Below, piece after piece: positions 1-8,284 of a DNA stretch of 34,956 nt. The DNA comes from an uncultured Acidobacteriia bacterium (GTDB taxonomy: Bacteria; Acidobacteriota; Terriglobia; Bryobacterales; Bryobacteraceae): assembly GCA_903909435.1 (NCBI GenBank), contig CAIVVT010000133.1:1-34956 (forward strand). Reading direction: 5' to 3'. The notes beneath the pieces were generated by a model that made no database searches, had not been told where the DNA came from, and saw only the letters and a program-made list of their open reading frames with translations. How positions within the stretch are numbered: the stretch's first letter is position 1; every line of letters begins with the position of its first letter. A program made the position numbers and the translations under genes.

Positions 1-25
1 CGATCGAACCCGATTCGAACCAGCC

Positions 26-53
26 CGGGCGGGGCGTCTCTCCAGAGCCCGCC
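26..53. repeat. Palindromic spacer repeat, CTCCAG core (copy 1)
   Basis: A GC-rich imperfect palindrome with a CTCT-CC-AGAG centre (38-47) flanked by GGGC-type and GCCC-type arms. It resembles the units at 100-142, 15326-15368 and 22939-22987, all of which lie between genes. Confidence 0.45.
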
Positions 54-99
54 AGCGCAGCCATCCCCTCCCCTACCCCATCCAGTGCCAGTGTCCGGG

Positions 100-142
100 G
101 TGGGGCGGCTCTCCGAGCCGCGCGGGCTCTCCAGCGCCCGCC
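100..142 (+). repeat. Double-hairpin spacer repeat (copy 2)
   Basis: The unit begins GTGGGGCGG and contains two adjacent hairpins. The first is GCGGCTC-TCC-GAGCCGC (105-121). The second is GCGGGC (122-127) pairing with GCCCGC (136-141) around TCTCCAGC. The same layout recurs at 15326-15368: GTGG, a GCGG stem, then a GCGGGCTCTCC stem. This marks it as an interspersed repeat and not a chance hairpin. Confidence 0.65.
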
Positions 143-388
143 TGGAGCTGCAACATTTGTTCGAGCGAAAGCACCCCGAATGCGCGGTCACTCCCTCCGC
201 GACCGCCCTCCCAGCCTGCCGGGCCGCACGCATGCATCCCGGCAAGTCGCTGCGAGTGGCTTAAGTCGCGCTCCCCATGTATTCGCATTGGACCGGCGTA
301 GGACCCACGCCGTCCCGTAGTTTGAATTCGACGAAGCCAAGCACGAAGAACACGCAGGCGTGGCCTGCTCCGCGCGGACCGGAATCGG

Positions 389-1471
389 TTACCTGTTCAG
401 TTCTTCGTCGAAGCACACCGCCACTTTGCCGCATCGGCCCGAGGCCATCAGCGAGTAGGCCTGATCAACCTGCTCCAACGCAAAGCGGTGCGTCACCAGT
501 TCCGCCGGGTGCAACTTCCATGTCACCAGGCGCTCGACCAGCTCTTCCATCAACCAGATCGACGTCACCCACGATCCGAAGATCGTCTTCTGGTCGTGGA
601 TGATGTCGGGCGAGGGGTTGAATTCGACCCGTCCGCCTTCTCCCAGGAAGACAATCCGGCCCCACTTGCGTGTGGCGCGAATCGCCGTGGCCCGCGCCTG
701 GTCGTTGGCCGAACAATCAACGGCACGCTCGACGCCGTTGCCGCCAGTGAGCTTCTTCACTTCGGCGACATTGTCCGGGCCGGACCGCAGCACCTCATCG
801 CACAGTCCGAGATCGCGCGCGAGTTGCAGCCGCTCGTCAATCACGTCGATGCCGATGATCTTGTTCGCGCCCAGCTTGCGGCACAGCGCGCCGGTCGCCA
901 GTCCAACGGGTCCCAGACCGGTGATCAGCACCGCGTCGTTCCCGCTGATCCCGAGCTTCATCAGGCCTTCGTACACCGTGCCAAATCCGCACGCCACCTG
1001 CGCGCCGTCGGTGAAGGACAGTTCGCTGGGCAGATAAACCAGATCTTTTTCCTCGGCCAGCAGATAGCCGGCCATGCCGCCATCCCGCTGCCAGCCGTAG
1101 GCCCGCCGGTACTTCTCGCTGGTGCACGAGATCATGTAGCCGCGCCGGCAATCGTTGCAGACTCCGCAGCCGGAAATGTGATACACGATGACCCGGTCGC
1201 CCACGCCGAATCGCCGACAGCCCGGACCGGCTTTTATGACTTCGCCCGATGGTTCGTGACCGGCGATCTTGTCCTGGTAGCCTTCGGGGCCCTTGCCGAG
1301 GTGCTCGTGGTAGATGCAGCGGATGTCGGAGCCGCAGATCGTCGAAGACTTCATCCGCAGCAGCACTTCTCCGTGGCCGGGTTCCGGGACGGCTACCTCC
1401 TGGAGCACCGTGGTGCTGTCGCCGGGCAGATATGCGCCCAGCATCGTTGTGGCGATCTTCGTCTCACTCAT
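389..1471 (-). CDS. Zinc-dependent alcohol/polyol dehydrogenase (MDR family)
   Basis: A 360-aa medium-chain dehydrogenase that should oxidise or reduce an alcohol or polyol with a nicotinamide cofactor in the cytoplasm. Catalytic zinc ligands are visible: Cys46 (TICGSD) and His72-Glu73 (GHEPSG). The structural zinc site is Cys102, 105, 108 and 116 (GCGVCNDC...C). The Rossmann loop is GLGPVG at 186-191, and Asp210 at the end of the next strand favours NAD over NADP. Length is normal. The start is supported by AAGGAG nine bases before ATG. It lies 64 bp downstream of the aldo-keto reductase gene on the same strand and is probably co-transcribed, under possible control of the divergent LacI-type regulator. 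The substrate cannot be read from sequence; a sugar alcohol such as sorbitol or threonine-like substrates are family options. Confidence 0.9.
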   Translation of the reverse strand: MSETKIATTMLGAYLPGDSTTVLQEVAVPEPGHGEVLLRMKSSTICGSDIRCIYHEHLGKGPEGYQDKIAGHEPSGEVIKAGPGCRRFGVGDRVIVYHISGCGVCNDCRRGYMISCTSEKYRRAYGWQRDGGMAGYLLAEEKDLVYLPSELSFTDGAQVACGFGTVYEGLMKLGISGNDAVLITGLGPVGLATGALCRKLGANKIIGIDVIDERLQLARDLGLCDEVLRSGPDNVAEVKKLTGGNGVERAVDCSANDQARATAIRATRKWGRIVFLGEGGRVEFNPSPDIIHDQKTIFGSWVTSIWLMEELVERLVTWKLHPAELVTHRFALEQVDQAYSLMASGRCGKVAVCFDEELNR

Positions 1472-1535
1472 AACCGGCTGCTCTCCTTACCGAACCCAAA
1501 CAGCGCGCTCCGGGCCTGCAGCCCGAGATGCAAAC

Positions 1536-2567
1536 TCAGGGCGGGGTGATCTCTCCATCCACGTCCCAAAGCGCTTCCCACGTCTGGCCGTCCTTCCACA
1601 GGAATACCTGCCCCTTAATGAGTCGGCAGTTCTTCTCGAGTCCCGCGATGGCTTGCATGTCCGTCGCGGTGAGCGGTTCGCTCACGGTGCACTGCAGGTT
1701 GGCCAGGTAGTTGCGGCGCTTCACCGAGAACGGGATCGGAGTCTGGCCGCGTTGCACCGCCCATTTCACGCACACCACGGCGGGATGCACGCCCAGGCGC
1801 TGGGCGATCTTCAGGATCACCGGATCTTCGATGTCCACCGTATCGTCCGGCGTCCGGTCCCGCTCCGGGCGGCCGGGCGAACCGACCGGACAGTAGCCCA
1901 CGGGCTCGATGCCGTTGGCCCGCACGAAGTCGAACAACTCCTGCTGCTGGAAGTGCGGGTGCAACTCCATCTCGTTGATGGCGGGCTTGATGCGGCAATC
2001 GCGCAGCAGCAGCTTCAGCTTCGGCACGGTCATGTTGGATGTGCCGATGTGCCGGACCAATCCAGCCTCCACCAACGCTTCCATCTGCCGCCACGTGCGC
2101 ATGAAACTCTCGTGGATATAGGGCTTGGCGTCGGGACTGCGGGACTCGACGCTGCACCCCGGCGGATGGAAATTCGGAAACGGCCAGTGCACCAGGTACA
2201 TGTCCAGGTAGTCGAGTCCAAGATCAGCCAGAGACTTCTGGCAGGAGCCAAGGACGTCGTCGTGCTTGTCGTTCCAGAGCTTGGAGACAACCCAGAGCTC
2301 CTCGCGCGCCACGCCGCCATCCATGATTGCTTTGAAAGCGGGGCCGATGCGGTCCTCGTTGCAGTAGACCGAGGCGCAGTCGAAATGCCGGTAACCGGCC
2401 GCAGCCGCGCCCTTGACGGCTTCGGCGATCTCGTCGGCAGTCACATGATCGGAGCCGAATGTCCCCAGCCCGATCGCGGGCATCCGCGCTCCCGTGTACA
2501 GGAACCTCTGCGGGACCAACCCCGGATTCACGCCATCCAGTGCGGCAGTTCTGTTCTCGTCGCTCAT
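1536..2567 (-). CDS. Aldo/keto reductase
   Basis: A 343-aa NAD(P)H-dependent TIM-barrel oxidoreductase. The catalytic tetrad is readable as Asp63, Tyr68, Lys96 and His127 (FDCASVYCNED, VVSKLWND, YLVHWPF). It opens with the family phrase IGLGTF after about 30 residues. An in-frame ATG lies 18 codons upstream, but ATG 2567 is preferred because it follows GGGAGGA at about 11 bases and the upstream extension looks unconserved. The family reduces aldehydes and ketones, often sugars. Paired with the dehydrogenase downstream, it suggests polyol-ketose or aldose interconversion, which is inference. A good sigma70-type promoter lies at 2685-2714 on the same strand. Confidence 0.9.
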   Translation of the reverse strand: MSDENRTAALDGVNPGLVPQRFLYTGARMPAIGLGTFGSDHVTADEIAEAVKGAAAAGYRHFDCASVYCNEDRIGPAFKAIMDGGVAREELWVVSKLWNDKHDDVLGSCQKSLADLGLDYLDMYLVHWPFPNFHPPGCSVESRSPDAKPYIHESFMRTWRQMEALVEAGLVRHIGTSNMTVPKLKLLLRDCRIKPAINEMELHPHFQQQELFDFVRANGIEPVGYCPVGSPGRPERDRTPDDTVDIEDPVILKIAQRLGVHPAVVCVKWAVQRGQTPIPFSVKRRNYLANLQCTVSEPLTATDMQAIAGLEKNCRLIKGQVFLWKDGQTWEALWDVDGEITPP

Positions 2568-2684
2568 CGCAAGAATCGTCCTCCCGGGGCTGAGCCAAGA
2601 CTGAGCCTCAGCCTTCATCATCCCACCGGCCCACTATCCGCTGCGCTCTGAGTACCAAAAAAATCGTTAACCTAAGTCCCAGTC

Positions 2685-2714
2685 ATAATAATCCTCACCG
2701 TAAAAGACTGTCAA
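2685..2714 (-). promoter_or_regulatory. Sigma70-type promoter for the oxidoreductase pair
   Basis: On the minus strand there is a consensus -35 TTGACA (2709-2714), an 18-bp spacer and a -10 TATTAT (2685-2690, 5 of 6 matches). It points at the aldo-keto reductase gene and predicts a leader of about 110 nt. Confidence 0.7.
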
Positions 2715-2731
2715 TATGGAACAAACACAAG

Positions 2732-2760
2732 TTGACACCAGTTTTCCGCTAAGGTAGAGT
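2732..2760 (+). promoter_or_regulatory. Sigma70-type promoter for the LacI-type regulator
   Basis: A consensus -35 TTGACA (2732-2737) is separated by exactly 17 bp from TAGAGT (2755-2760, 4 of 6 matches). It reads toward the regulator gene and predicts a leader of about 240 nt. It lies 17 bp from the opposing promoter, so one bound repressor could cover both. Confidence 0.6.
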
Positions 2761-3009
2761 TACCGATTACCAGAATGCTCGACATGCTGTTCGACGCCGC
2801 CGCTTCGCAGGATCCCGAGTTGGTCGCGCAAGGTGTCATCAGTACTTGCTTGTATCTGAAGAGCTTATGCAGTCGCGGAGTCGTCGCACGTGCTTGCGCG
2901 GTGCGCCGGGCTCCGGCCGGGCGTCTTGATCGCGGTCCCTGGGGGCAGGTTCGCCCGAATACGCCAGCCTCCCCAACGCTAATACTCGTAGCCCTAGGAT
3001 GGTGAAGGT

Positions 3010-4029
3010 ATGACCGTCCGCATGAAAGACATAGCGCGCGACTTGGGCGTCTCGGTGGTGACCGTATCCAAAGTCCTGCGCAATCACGGCGACATCAGCA
3101 AAGAGACCCGGCAGCGCGTCTTGAAGCGGATGAAGGAACTGAACTACCGGCCGAATCTGGCGGCGCGGGCGCTCATTACCGGCAAGTCCTACACCATCGG
3201 GCTGATCGTGCCGGACCTGCTGCATCCGTTCTTCGCTCAGGTGGCGAAGGCTCTCTCGGGCGTGTTCCGCAAGCAGGGCTACAGCCTGATCCTCTCTTCG
3301 TCGGAAGAAGATCCCGAACTCGAAAAGGAAGAGCTGGACGTACTGCTGACCCGGCGGGTGGACGCGCTGCTGATCGCCTCCGCGCAATGGACGGTCGAGA
3401 GTTTCCGGCAAATTGAAGACCAGCAGATTCCATACGTGCTGATCGACCGGCGTTTCGTCGGTCTGGCGGCCAACTTCGTCGGCGTCGATGACGACGCTGC
3501 CGGAGTGCTTGCCACCGCTCACCTCATCGAGCAGGGTTGCCGCCGCATCGCGCACATCCGCGGCCCCGAGGTCAGCACGGCTATCGGCCGGGCCGAGGGT
3601 TATCGCCGCACGCTGTCCGAGCACGCCATGCCGTCTCTGAGCGGGCACGTGATTTCCGTGGGTGCCTTTGGCGACGAGCGGGGTGAGGTGGGCGGCTATG
3701 AGGCGGCGAAGACTCTCATCGCTATGGACCCGCGTCCCGACGGGGTCTTCTGCTACAACGACCCAACCGCTATGGGAGTCATGCGCGCCGTCCTTGAGGC
3801 AGGCCTGCGGATTCCCGAAGACATTGCCGTCGTGGGTTGCGGCAACGTGATCTACTCCGATCTCTTGCGTGTGCCGCTCACGACCATCGACCAGAATAGC
3901 CAGTCGATCGGCGAACAAGCCGCCGAACTGGCACTATCGCTGATGGACGCTAAGGTGCCTATACGCCCGGTGTCGATCTGCATCGAGCCAACGTTGGTCG
4001 TCCGGGCCTCCAGCCTGAGACGCGCCTAG
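3010..4029 (+). CDS. LacI/GalR-family transcriptional regulator
   Basis: A 339-aa DNA-binding regulator. The N-terminal helix-turn-helix is typical (MKDIARDLGVSVVTVSKVLR, residues 5-24), followed by the hinge phrase NYRPNLAARAL. The periplasmic-binding-protein-like effector domain starts at IGLIVPDLLHPFF and ends near IEPTLVVRASS. It should bind an operator as a dimer and respond to a sugar or related ligand. The start could be ATG 3010 or ATG 3022; only a weak GAAGG precedes either. It diverges from the aldo-keto reductase/dehydrogenase pair, so local regulation of that pair and autoregulation are likely by context. The stop codon sits in a perfect 14-bp palindrome (4021-4034). Confidence 0.93.
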   Translation: MTVRMKDIARDLGVSVVTVSKVLRNHGDISKETRQRVLKRMKELNYRPNLAARALITGKSYTIGLIVPDLLHPFFAQVAKALSGVFRKQGYSLILSSSEEDPELEKEELDVLLTRRVDALLIASAQWTVESFRQIEDQQIPYVLIDRRFVGLAANFVGVDDDAAGVLATAHLIEQGCRRIAHIRGPEVSTAIGRAEGYRRTLSEHAMPSLSGHVISVGAFGDERGEVGGYEAAKTLIAMDPRPDGVFCYNDPTAMGVMRAVLEAGLRIPEDIAVVGCGNVIYSDLLRVPLTTIDQNSQSIGEQAAELALSLMDAKVPIRPVSICIEPTLVVRASSLRRA

Positions 4030-4034
4030 GCGCG
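4021..4034. repeat. 14-bp perfect palindrome over the regulator stop codon
   Basis: CGCGCCTAGGCGCG is fully self-complementary and contains the TAG stop (4027-4029). It has no loop, so it is more like a protein-binding palindrome than a terminator. It may be chance in GC-rich DNA. Confidence 0.35.
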
Positions 4035-4316
4035 GACCTTCTCCAATACGGGCGGAGTATCGACGAAGCGCACAGGGGATGTTACTCCCCGGCGATCCAG
4101 CTTTGCATCTGGAAGCGACCGCAGTCGGGGTCTGGTCTAGCTACGGGGCTATAAACCACAGCCTCCGCGCACGGTAACGCGTTTGATCTAGCTGCTTCCC
4201 TCCATGCATCCGAGCTCGCCGCCTGCCCGTCTCCAGGCCGCCTTCCACTTGAGTTGCGGTCTAACGGCGGCGCCTGAACGGCGGGTGACAGTGGAACCGG
4301 TCCGGGCCTACCCTGG

Positions 4317-5270
4317 ATGGAGATGCTGCCTCTTTTCGATGGTCCGGAGCCGGTAGCGCGTTCCCCACTCGCAACCCGGCTTCACGAGTTGGCCGGGCAA
4401 GGCATCTACTTTGGCACAAGTTCGTGGAAGTATCCTGGCTGGCTGGGCTCGATCTACACGCCGCAGCGCTACTTTACGCGTGGCCGCTTCTCGCAGAAGA
4501 AGTTCGAGTCCGAGTGCCTGGCTGAGTACGCCGAGACATTCCCGGCCGTGTGCGGCGACTTTTCGTTCTACCAGTTCCCGGCCGGCAGCTACTGGTTTCG
4601 CCTGTTCGCGAGCGCTCCCAAAGAACTTAGGTTTGCCTTCAAAGTGCCGGAGGAGGTCACGGTGAAGACGTGGCCCACGCACCTGCGCTACGGCGTCCGA
4701 GGCGGGTCCGAGAACGAATCGTTTTTGAATTCGGAGTTGTTCGGGCGGATGTTCGCCCGTCCGCTGGAGCCCTACGCGGATCGCGTCGGTGTGATGATCT
4801 TCGAATTCGGGACGCTGCCTAAGCGCTCCTACGAAAGCGTGGAGCCTTTTGTCGATGATTTGTCGAAGTTCCTGGCCGCTCTGCCAAGCGGTTGGCGCTA
4901 CGCGGTTGAGGTGCGCAATCCGGAGTACCTCACCCCAACGTATTTCGAGTGCCTCCGCGCCTGGAACGTGGCGCACGTTTTCAACGCCTGGACGCGTATG
5001 CCCGAACTGCCGGCACAGGTCGCCATTGAATCGGCGTTTACGGCTGACTTCATCGTCGCCCGTGCATTGCTGCGCCAAGGGCGCCCTTACGCCGAGGCGG
5101 TCGAGAAGTTCCAGCCCTACGAGCGCGTCCAGGAACCGAACCCCGGAGCGCGGGAAGCCTTGAAAGCCCTGATGGAGCGGGCCGCGCGGAAGAAGCAGCT
5201 TGCGTTTCTGTTTGTAAACAATCGCCTGGAGGGCAACGCGCCGGGGACGATTGAGGCGGTCATCGGCTGA
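4317..5270 (+). CDS. DUF72 (YecE-like) family protein
   Basis: A 317-aa protein of the DUF72 family, a TIM-barrel fold of unknown reaction. Family landmarks are IYFGTSSWKYPGW (residues 30-42), the FYQFP phrase where members usually carry NSSFY, FAFKVPEEVT, a central FEFGTLP strand, WRYAVEVRNPEYL, and the C-terminal FVNNRLEGNAP, which corresponds to the family's FNN...G.A motif. Start choice is uncertain between ATG 4317 and ATG 4323; the second has GGATGGAG directly upstream. The 287 bases upstream hold no recognised element. No function is assigned; cytoplasmic location is inferred from the absence of a signal peptide. Confidence 0.9.
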   Translation: MEMLPLFDGPEPVARSPLATRLHELAGQGIYFGTSSWKYPGWLGSIYTPQRYFTRGRFSQKKFESECLAEYAETFPAVCGDFSFYQFPAGSYWFRLFASAPKELRFAFKVPEEVTVKTWPTHLRYGVRGGSENESFLNSELFGRMFARPLEPYADRVGVMIFEFGTLPKRSYESVEPFVDDLSKFLAALPSGWRYAVEVRNPEYLTPTYFECLRAWNVAHVFNAWTRMPELPAQVAIESAFTADFIVARALLRQGRPYAEAVEKFQPYERVQEPNPGAREALKALMERAARKKQLAFLFVNNRLEGNAPGTIEAVIG

Positions 5271-5362
5271 CGCGGTAGTTGTTAGAGGCGGCTCTGCCGC
5301 ATTTCCCGGCGTGGGTCAGTTCCGGCATGGTCCCACGCTATGCCAAACTAGGCTTTGCTGTC

Positions 5363-6088
5363 ATGAGTACCAAGACACCGGACGGGATAAAGATCCAACT
5401 CGACACCGAGAGGAAGATCCGTACCCGCAACAAGCTTTACTACCGCTATAACCATTGGCCGATCTGGATCTTTGTGTTCTTCCTGATCCCCGGGCCGATG
5501 ACGTTCGACCTGTTCGCGCACGGCTTTCGCAGCAACATGGCGTGGTGGCTGGCAGTGGTGATGCTCGGGACGGGCTTGGCGGGATTGCGCGGCAATCTGC
5601 CGGGTTGTGAGCCGGCGCCTTACATCATTCGTTTTACCGAAGACAAACCGAACCTGCTGTATCGCCGGATTTGCTACACCGTCGCCTGGAGTGCTGCCAT
5701 CACCTACGGCTTGCTCAACCTGGCCGGCCTTGTTGTGGCTATTACGACCGGCAAGTGGATGCTGAAGCAGATCTACCAGACCTATTACTTCTGGATTGCC
5801 GCGCCCGTATGGATCCTCGGCTTGCTGGGCCAGTTGCCAAGGGTTAAGCGCTCTACGCGCGGCGAAGGCGACGAGCGGAGGTACTTCTACGGGACTGTTT
5901 GGGCCATGTGCATCGCTCAGCCGGTGCTGTGGTTCCTGTACCTGCTGCTGCCGCGCAATCGTACGACGGACGTTCTCGAACTGGTGGTCTACCTGGGGTT
6001 TCTAGCTACGGTGGCGTATTGCAGCTACCGGGGCTACCTGCCTCGCACGCAGAAAATCGTTCCGGGTGAAATTGCCGCGTTGGACTAA
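5363..6088 (+). CDS. Six-helix integral membrane protein, unknown function
   Basis: A 241-aa protein that I do not recognise. After a charged, basic N-terminus (about 30 residues) there are six hydrophobic stretches: WPIWIFVFFLIPGP, MAWWLAVVMLGTGLAG, a long one around VAWSAAITYGLLNLAGLVVAI, FWIAAPVWILGLLG, AMCIAQPVLWFLYLLL and LVVYLGFLATVAYC. This suggests an inner-membrane protein. The open frame extends upstream to a TTG at 5279, but ATG 5363 is chosen because the extension looks like random coding. No strong ribosome site is visible. It lies 92 bp after the DUF72 gene on the same strand. Confidence 0.7.
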   Translation: MSTKTPDGIKIQLDTERKIRTRNKLYYRYNHWPIWIFVFFLIPGPMTFDLFAHGFRSNMAWWLAVVMLGTGLAGLRGNLPGCEPAPYIIRFTEDKPNLLYRRICYTVAWSAAITYGLLNLAGLVVAITTGKWMLKQIYQTYYFWIAAPVWILGLLGQLPRVKRSTRGEGDERRYFYGTVWAMCIAQPVLWFLYLLLPRNRTTDVLELVVYLGFLATVAYCSYRGYLPRTQKIVPGEIAALD

Positions 6089-6244
6089 GCTGCAACCCGC
6101 CGTCAGGCCCGTTGGAAGCCGCGACCCCTGAATTGCGCCCCCCCACTGCATTTCTCTCAAGCCAGGACCGCTTCCGGCGATATGCCATTTGTATACATCT
6201 ACAAATGCTGCAACCGGGGCAGCACGGGCGGGGAGGGCTGTACC

Positions 6245-6538
6245 ATGCGGGCCGTGATTCTGCTGGCCGTTGGGATGGTTGCGCAATTGGCGTTCGCGGT
6301 GTTCGTCGCCAGATGCATGCGCTTTGGCTTGGGACCAGGGGCGTTAAACAGCGAGGCAGATTCAGAGACGCAAGGAGCGGAAGAACTGCTGAGTGCTCCC
6401 TACAGGAAGCGAGCCGCGTGCGTCGTGAATATTAGCAGCGCCGATCTGGCTGGCCTTTTGATCGCGCTCCACCCGCAGCCTGAAGCGGCCGAAGTTAGGG
6501 AAACGCAGGCACAACCGGTCTTGAGTCAGCCTGACTAG
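6245..6538 (+). CDS. Small single-helix membrane protein, hypothetical
   Basis: A 97-aa protein with one N-terminal membrane or signal segment (MRAVILLAVGMVAQLAFAVF, residues 1-20) and an acidic, proline-containing tail. The start at ATG 6245 is supported by GGAGGG seven bases upstream, the best ribosome site in this neighbourhood. A longer frame from 6182 is less likely. No family recognised. It could be a small membrane-anchored or exported peptide. Confidence 0.5.
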   Translation: MRAVILLAVGMVAQLAFAVFVARCMRFGLGPGALNSEADSETQGAEELLSAPYRKRAACVVNISSADLAGLLIALHPQPEAAEVRETQAQPVLSQPD

Positions 6539-6595
6539 GACGGAATCCTGGTCGGAATCGCGGAGACCGTCGCATGCGAAGGACAGGCGCACGCG

Positions 6596-8230
6596 TCAAA
6601 GTGATTTCTGGACCAGGTCCTGGGCTTCCGTAACCAGTCGGTTGAGGTGGTCCTGGCCGAGGAAGCTTTCGGCGTAGAGCTTATATATGTTCTCCGTGCC
6701 GGATGGCCGTGCCGCGAACCAGCCGTTCCGAGTGGTCACCTTCAGGCCGCCGATCGACGCGCCATTGCCGGGGGCCGCAGTCAACTTGGCCACGATCGCC
6801 TCGCCCGCAAGTTCCGAGGCGGTGACATCGGTCGGCGCGAGTTTCTTCAGCCTGTTCTTCTGCTCGGGCGTCGCAGGCGCGTCGATGCGGGTGTAATAGG
6901 ACTCGCCAAACTCATTCGTTATCTCGCGATAATGCTCACCGGGATCCTTCCCGGTGACTGCGGTGATCTCCGCGGCCAGCAGGCCCATGATCGGCCCATC
7001 CTTATCGGTCGTCCAGACCGATCCATCGCGGCGCAGAAAACTCGCGCCAGCGCTTTCTTCTCCGCCGAAGGCCACTGTCCCGTCGAACAGTCCAGGGGCA
7101 AACCACTTGAAGCCGACAGGCACCTCGTAGACTTCGTGTCTCAGTGCTGCGCCCAGACGGTCGATCAACCCACTTGAAACGAGCGTCTTCCCGATCTTCA
7201 TGGAGTCCTTCCACTTCTCGCGATGCGTCAGCAGATAGCGAATGGCGACGCAGAGAAAATGATTGGGGTTCAACAAGCCGGAACTGGGCGTCACGATGCC
7301 GTGGCGGTCCGCGTCGGGATCGTTGCCAAAGGCGATGTCGAACTTGTCCTTCAATCGCACCAGGCTCGCCATCGCATAGGGGCTGGAGCAATCCATGCGG
7401 ATCTTTCCGTCGTGGTCGACGGTCATGAAAGCGAAGCGCGGGTCCACGGCCGAGTTGACGACCGTCAGGTTCAGTCCGTAAATTTCGGCGACAGGCTCCC
7501 AATAGTGAACGGCCGCACCACCCAAGGGATCGACACCGATGCTTACCCCAGACGATTTGATGGCTTCCATGTCCACCACGTTGGCGAGATCACGCACATA
7601 GTCGCGCACATAGTCGCGCTGGTGGGTGGTGGGTGCCTTTAGCGCGTGTTCGTAGGTGACGCGCTTGACGCCCGCATTGCCGGTCTCAAGCAACTCGTTC
7701 GCGCGCTTTTGCACGGCGTCCGTGATGTCCGTGTCGGCGGGACCACCGTTGGGCGGGTTGTACTTGAAGCCTCCATCGGAGGGTGGATTATGCGACGGCG
7801 TGATGACGACGCCGTCCGCCAAACCGCTGGTGCGACCATGGTTGTAAACCAGGATCGCGCGCGAGATGACCGGCGTCGGCGTGAAGCCGCTGCCCGGCTG
7901 GATCACTGTCTCCACTCCGTTCGCGGCCAGCACCTCGAGCGCTGCACGCTGGGCCGAGGCCGATAGCGCGTGCGTGTCCTTGCCCATGAACAGTGGGCCG
8001 CTGATGCCCTGCGATGCACGGTACTCGCATATGGCTTGCGTGATCGCAAGAATATGCGCTTCCGTGAAACTGCTGTTGGTCGATGTTCCGCGATGGCCGC
8101 TCGTGCCAAAGCTGACCATTTGATTCGGGTCGGAGATGTCGGGCGAATTCTCGTAGAAGTCGCGCTCAAGAACCTCGACGTCAATGAGCAGTTCTTCGGG
8201 TGCCGGTTTGCCGGCCAGGGGGCTTAGCAT
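6596..8230 (-). CDS. pgm: Phosphoglucomutase (alpha-D-glucose type)
   Basis: A 544-aa enzyme that interconverts glucose-1-phosphate and glucose-6-phosphate, linking glycogen and surface sugar synthesis to central metabolism. The phosphoserine loop is TPSHNP (Ser146). The Mg site is DPDADRHG (Asp304, 306, 308). The sugar-binding loop is GGEESAG (389-395) and the phosphate-binding loop is RPSGTE near the C-terminus. Alignment from memory with E. coli Pgm is close over the full length. A YVRD-YVRD duplication at residues 207-214 is encoded by a perfect 12-bp tandem repeat (7593-7616). It lies 54 bp after the PduT-like gene, so it may be read from the pduS promoter, though its link to the microcompartment pair is unclear. 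No strong ribosome site is seen before ATG 8230. Confidence 0.95.
   Translation of the reverse strand: MLSPLAGKPAPEELLIDVEVLERDFYENSPDISDPNQMVSFGTSGHRGTSTNSSFTEAHILAITQAICEYRASQGISGPLFMGKDTHALSASAQRAALEVLAANGVETVIQPGSGFTPTPVISRAILVYNHGRTSGLADGVVITPSHNPPSDGGFKYNPPNGGPADTDITDAVQKRANELLETGNAGVKRVTYEHALKAPTTHQRDYVRDYVRDLANVVDMEAIKSSGVSIGVDPLGGAAVHYWEPVAEIYGLNLTVVNSAVDPRFAFMTVDHDGKIRMDCSSPYAMASLVRLKDKFDIAFGNDPDADRHGIVTPSSGLLNPNHFLCVAIRYLLTHREKWKDSMKIGKTLVSSGLIDRLGAALRHEVYEVPVGFKWFAPGLFDGTVAFGGEESAGASFLRRDGSVWTTDKDGPIMGLLAAEITAVTGKDPGEHYREITNEFGESYYTRIDAPATPEQKNRLKKLAPTDVTASELAGEAIVAKLTAAPGNGASIGGLKVTTRNGWFAARPSGTENIYKLYAESFLGQDHLNRLVTEAQDLVQKSL
7593..7616. repeat. 12-bp in-frame tandem duplication inside pgm
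   Basis: The unit CGCACATAGTCG occurs twice in direct succession and adds four residues (YVRD) without breaking the frame. It falls between the first two domains, in the region where E. coli Pgm has unrelated linker sequence. Confidence 0.8.
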
Positions 8231-8284
8231 GTCGTCTTCGTCTCGCTATGGTGCAAACTTGCTTCAACTAATTGCAGCTCGCGC

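Larger units (their letters stand above)
1..388. other. Non-coding left edge with palindromic repeats
   Basis: No convincing gene is visible. The short open frames here have no ribosome site and odd composition. The stretch holds two GC-rich hairpin repeats (26-53 and 100-142, listed separately). It also has a weak bulged hairpin at 290-315 (CGGCGT/ACGCCG core, 7-base loop). That hairpin lies just downstream of the minus-strand dehydrogenase gene and could help end its transcript, although no T-run follows it. The first 20 bases contain two T-loop-like GTTCGA strings on the minus strand, but no tRNA can be folded from what is visible. Confidence 0.6.
2568..3009. other. Divergent AT-rich control region
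   Basis: A 442-bp spacer between the aldo-keto reductase gene and the LacI-type regulator gene. The part from about 2650 to 2770 is clearly AT-richer than the rest of the window and carries two back-to-back promoters, listed separately. The remainder to 3009 is GC-rich. It contains a 76-codon open frame (2775-3005) that has no ribosome site and no recognisable protein character. No clean LacI-type operator palindrome with a central CG was found by eye. Confidence 0.6.

Noticed and set aside
1..40. Possible tRNA T-arm (GTTCGA strings) on the minus strand
   Set aside because: The stems flanking the loop do not pair and no anticodon arm is found.
488..2651. Long plus-strand open frames (353 and 445 codons) opposite the dehydrogenase and aldo-keto reductase
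   Set aside because: They are antisense shadows of two well-supported genes in high-GC DNA and their translations show no family character.
2775..3005. A 76-codon open frame ending 4 bp before the LacI-type regulator
   Set aside because: It has no Shine-Dalgarno and its second half reads as GC-driven random sequence. A regulatory leader peptide cannot be excluded but is not supported.
4030..4316. A structured RNA between the regulator and the DUF72 gene
   Set aside because: Several short stems can be drawn but none forms a consistent architecture, and no known RNA family was recognised.
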